Shown piece after piece: positions 14,074 to 14,745 of a stretch of 14,745 bases of DNA. Each line of letters starts with the position of its first letter. Positions within the stretch are counted from its first letter, which is position 1. Under the pieces are notes generated by a model. That model ran no database searches. It saw only the letters and a list, made by a program, of their open reading frames with translations, and had not been told where the DNA came from. The position numbers were made by a program, and so were the translations under genes. Origin of the DNA: an uncultured Gemmatimonadota bacterium (GTDB lineage Bacteria; Gemmatimonadota; Gemmatimonadetes; Longimicrobiales; Gaopeijiaceae); assembly GCA_938030915.1 (NCBI GenBank), contig CALHIO010000040.1, positions 1 through 14,745 of the forward strand. The letters are read 5' to 3'.

Positions 14074-14745
14074 ACGTCACGCACCTCGACTCGAAGCTCC
14101 GATTCGACGGCTTCGCGCCGGATGAGCGCAGGCCAGTACGCCATGATCTCCTGGACTCTCGGACGCCCCCCCGCGAACCCTGTCACGGACGGAGGTCCGG
14201 TGAGGACCAGCGGGGCGATCTCCCGGGTGAAGCGGTCGACCGACGCGCGGTCCGCGGAACGAACTCCGACCCGGAGTTGGACCTCTGGCAGGTCGGCCGG
14301 CGGCTCACCGGCCAGGCGCCCGTGCGTCGAATCCCAGCCCACGAGCTCCGTGCGGATCTCGTCGAAGTGGAGTCCGAGCCGGTCGAGGCGTTCCCGAAGG
14401 ATGCGATCGGCAGAGCGGGCTTTCGCCGCCGCATCCGGCCACGCGTACGTCAGCGTTCCGGTCGCTTTCCATCCAGCAGAATACGCGATCGAGACCTTCA
14501 GGAAGTCCGTACGCGGGCCACCCTTCACTCCATGCACCCGGACACGGTCGTGTCCCTGATCGTCCAGGTGGATCGTGGTGAAGTCCGCCACGACGTCGGG
14601 CGTGATGTACGTCGTCGGATCACCCATTTCGTAGACGATCTGTTCGGCGACCGATGCCCGAGTCACGCGGCCACCGCTTCCCGGGTGCTTCGTGACCACG
14701 AACGAGCCGTCTTCGCTCACCTTGACGATCGGAAAACCGACGACC
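14070..14745 (-). CDS. AtuA/DUF1446 family protein, C-terminal part (5' end outside window)
   Basis: The last 224 residues of an AtuA-type (DUF1446) protein; the frame is open through the right edge of the window, so it is cut, not truncated in nature. It starts in the conserved GFPIVKVSEDGSFVVTKHPG region and continues with SVAEQIVYEMGDPTTYITPDVVADFTT and VHGVKGGPRTDFLKVSIAYSAGWKATG, all familiar from this family. The chain ends at the point where fused AtuA proteins would go on into the small ferredoxin-fold domain, which here is a separate downstream gene (ATGA overlap). The family is associated with acyclic terpenoid and branched-chain acyl-CoA catabolism; the chemistry is not known to me. 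The GTG at 14720 is internal, not the start. Confidence 0.88.
   Translation of the reverse strand, partial: VVGFPIVKVSEDGSFVVTKHPGSGGRVTRASVAEQIVYEMGDPTTYITPDVVADFTTIHLDDQGHDRVRVHGVKGGPRTDFLKVSIAYSAGWKATGTLTYAWPDAAAKARSADRILRERLDRLGLHFDEIRTELVGWDSTHGRLAGEPPADLPEVQLRVGVRSADRASVDRFTREIAPLVLTGPPSVTGFAGGRPRVQEIMAYWPALIRREAVESELRVEVRDV

Noticed and set aside
13703..14080. Longer start for the LiuC-like crotonase at 14080
   Set aside because: The added 126 residues are the wrong frame of the AtuA small-domain gene; GTG at 13702 overlaps that gene's stop in the normal GTGA manner and gives the standard length.
1..14745. CRISPR arrays, insertion sequences, att sites, toxin-antitoxin or phage-defence genes
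   Set aside because: No regularly spaced repeats, transposase or integrase motifs, or terminal inverted repeats were seen; RecQ alone is not evidence of a defence system.

Overview
The window is a dense, GC-rich (by eye about 60-65%), wholly chromosomal-looking stretch of bacterial DNA. I see no tRNA, rRNA, CRISPR array, insertion sequence or phage gene. Short ATGA/GTGA overlaps, aerobic acyl-CoA catabolism, an outer-envelope-type lytic transglycosylase, the rng-rplU-rpmA order and a short RecQ variant together suggest a Gram-negative-type heterotroph. Gemmatimonadota or a related environmental phylum is my guess from protein flavour, not a demonstrated assignment.

Plus strand, 2-3214: an acyl-CoA degradation operon. 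It holds the end of an aldehyde dehydrogenase, a thiolase of the 3-oxoadipyl-CoA (PaaJ/PcaF) type, a 3-hydroxyacyl-CoA dehydrogenase and an enoyl-CoA hydratase. Together they cover hydration, oxidation and thiolysis, as in the lower phenylacetate pathway or a short-chain beta-oxidation route.

Plus strand, 3359-5984: three overlapping genes for an exported beta-lactamase-fold serine hydrolase, a small DUF3311-type two-helix membrane protein and a sodium:solute symporter. The layout suggests that a substrate is cut outside the cytoplasmic membrane and a product is then imported.

Minus strand, 9649-6117: RNase G/E, then ribosomal proteins L21 and L27, a hairpin plus T-run terminator, and a MltD-like lytic transglycosylase. 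The RNase carries an acidic plus Gly-Arg insertion in its S1 domain and has a strong hairpin in its leader.

Minus strand, 14745-9856: the end of an AtuA-like (DUF1446) protein, a separate small AtuA C-terminal-domain protein, a methylglutaconyl-CoA-hydratase-like crotonase, a 90-residue membrane protein, a RecQ helicase with its zinc motif at the extreme C-terminus, and an acyl-CoA dehydrogenase overlapping recQ by 8 nt. The metabolic genes point to branched-chain (leucine/isovalerate) or acyclic-terpene acyl-CoA catabolism, with a DNA helicase embedded among them.

No gene-free stretch exceeds about 210 bases. I find no clear-cut new defence or mobile system. The most interesting items are the RNase G/E insertion and leader hairpin, the hydrolase-DUF3311-symporter module, the split AtuA locus, and the RecQ variant coupled to an acyl-CoA dehydrogenase.
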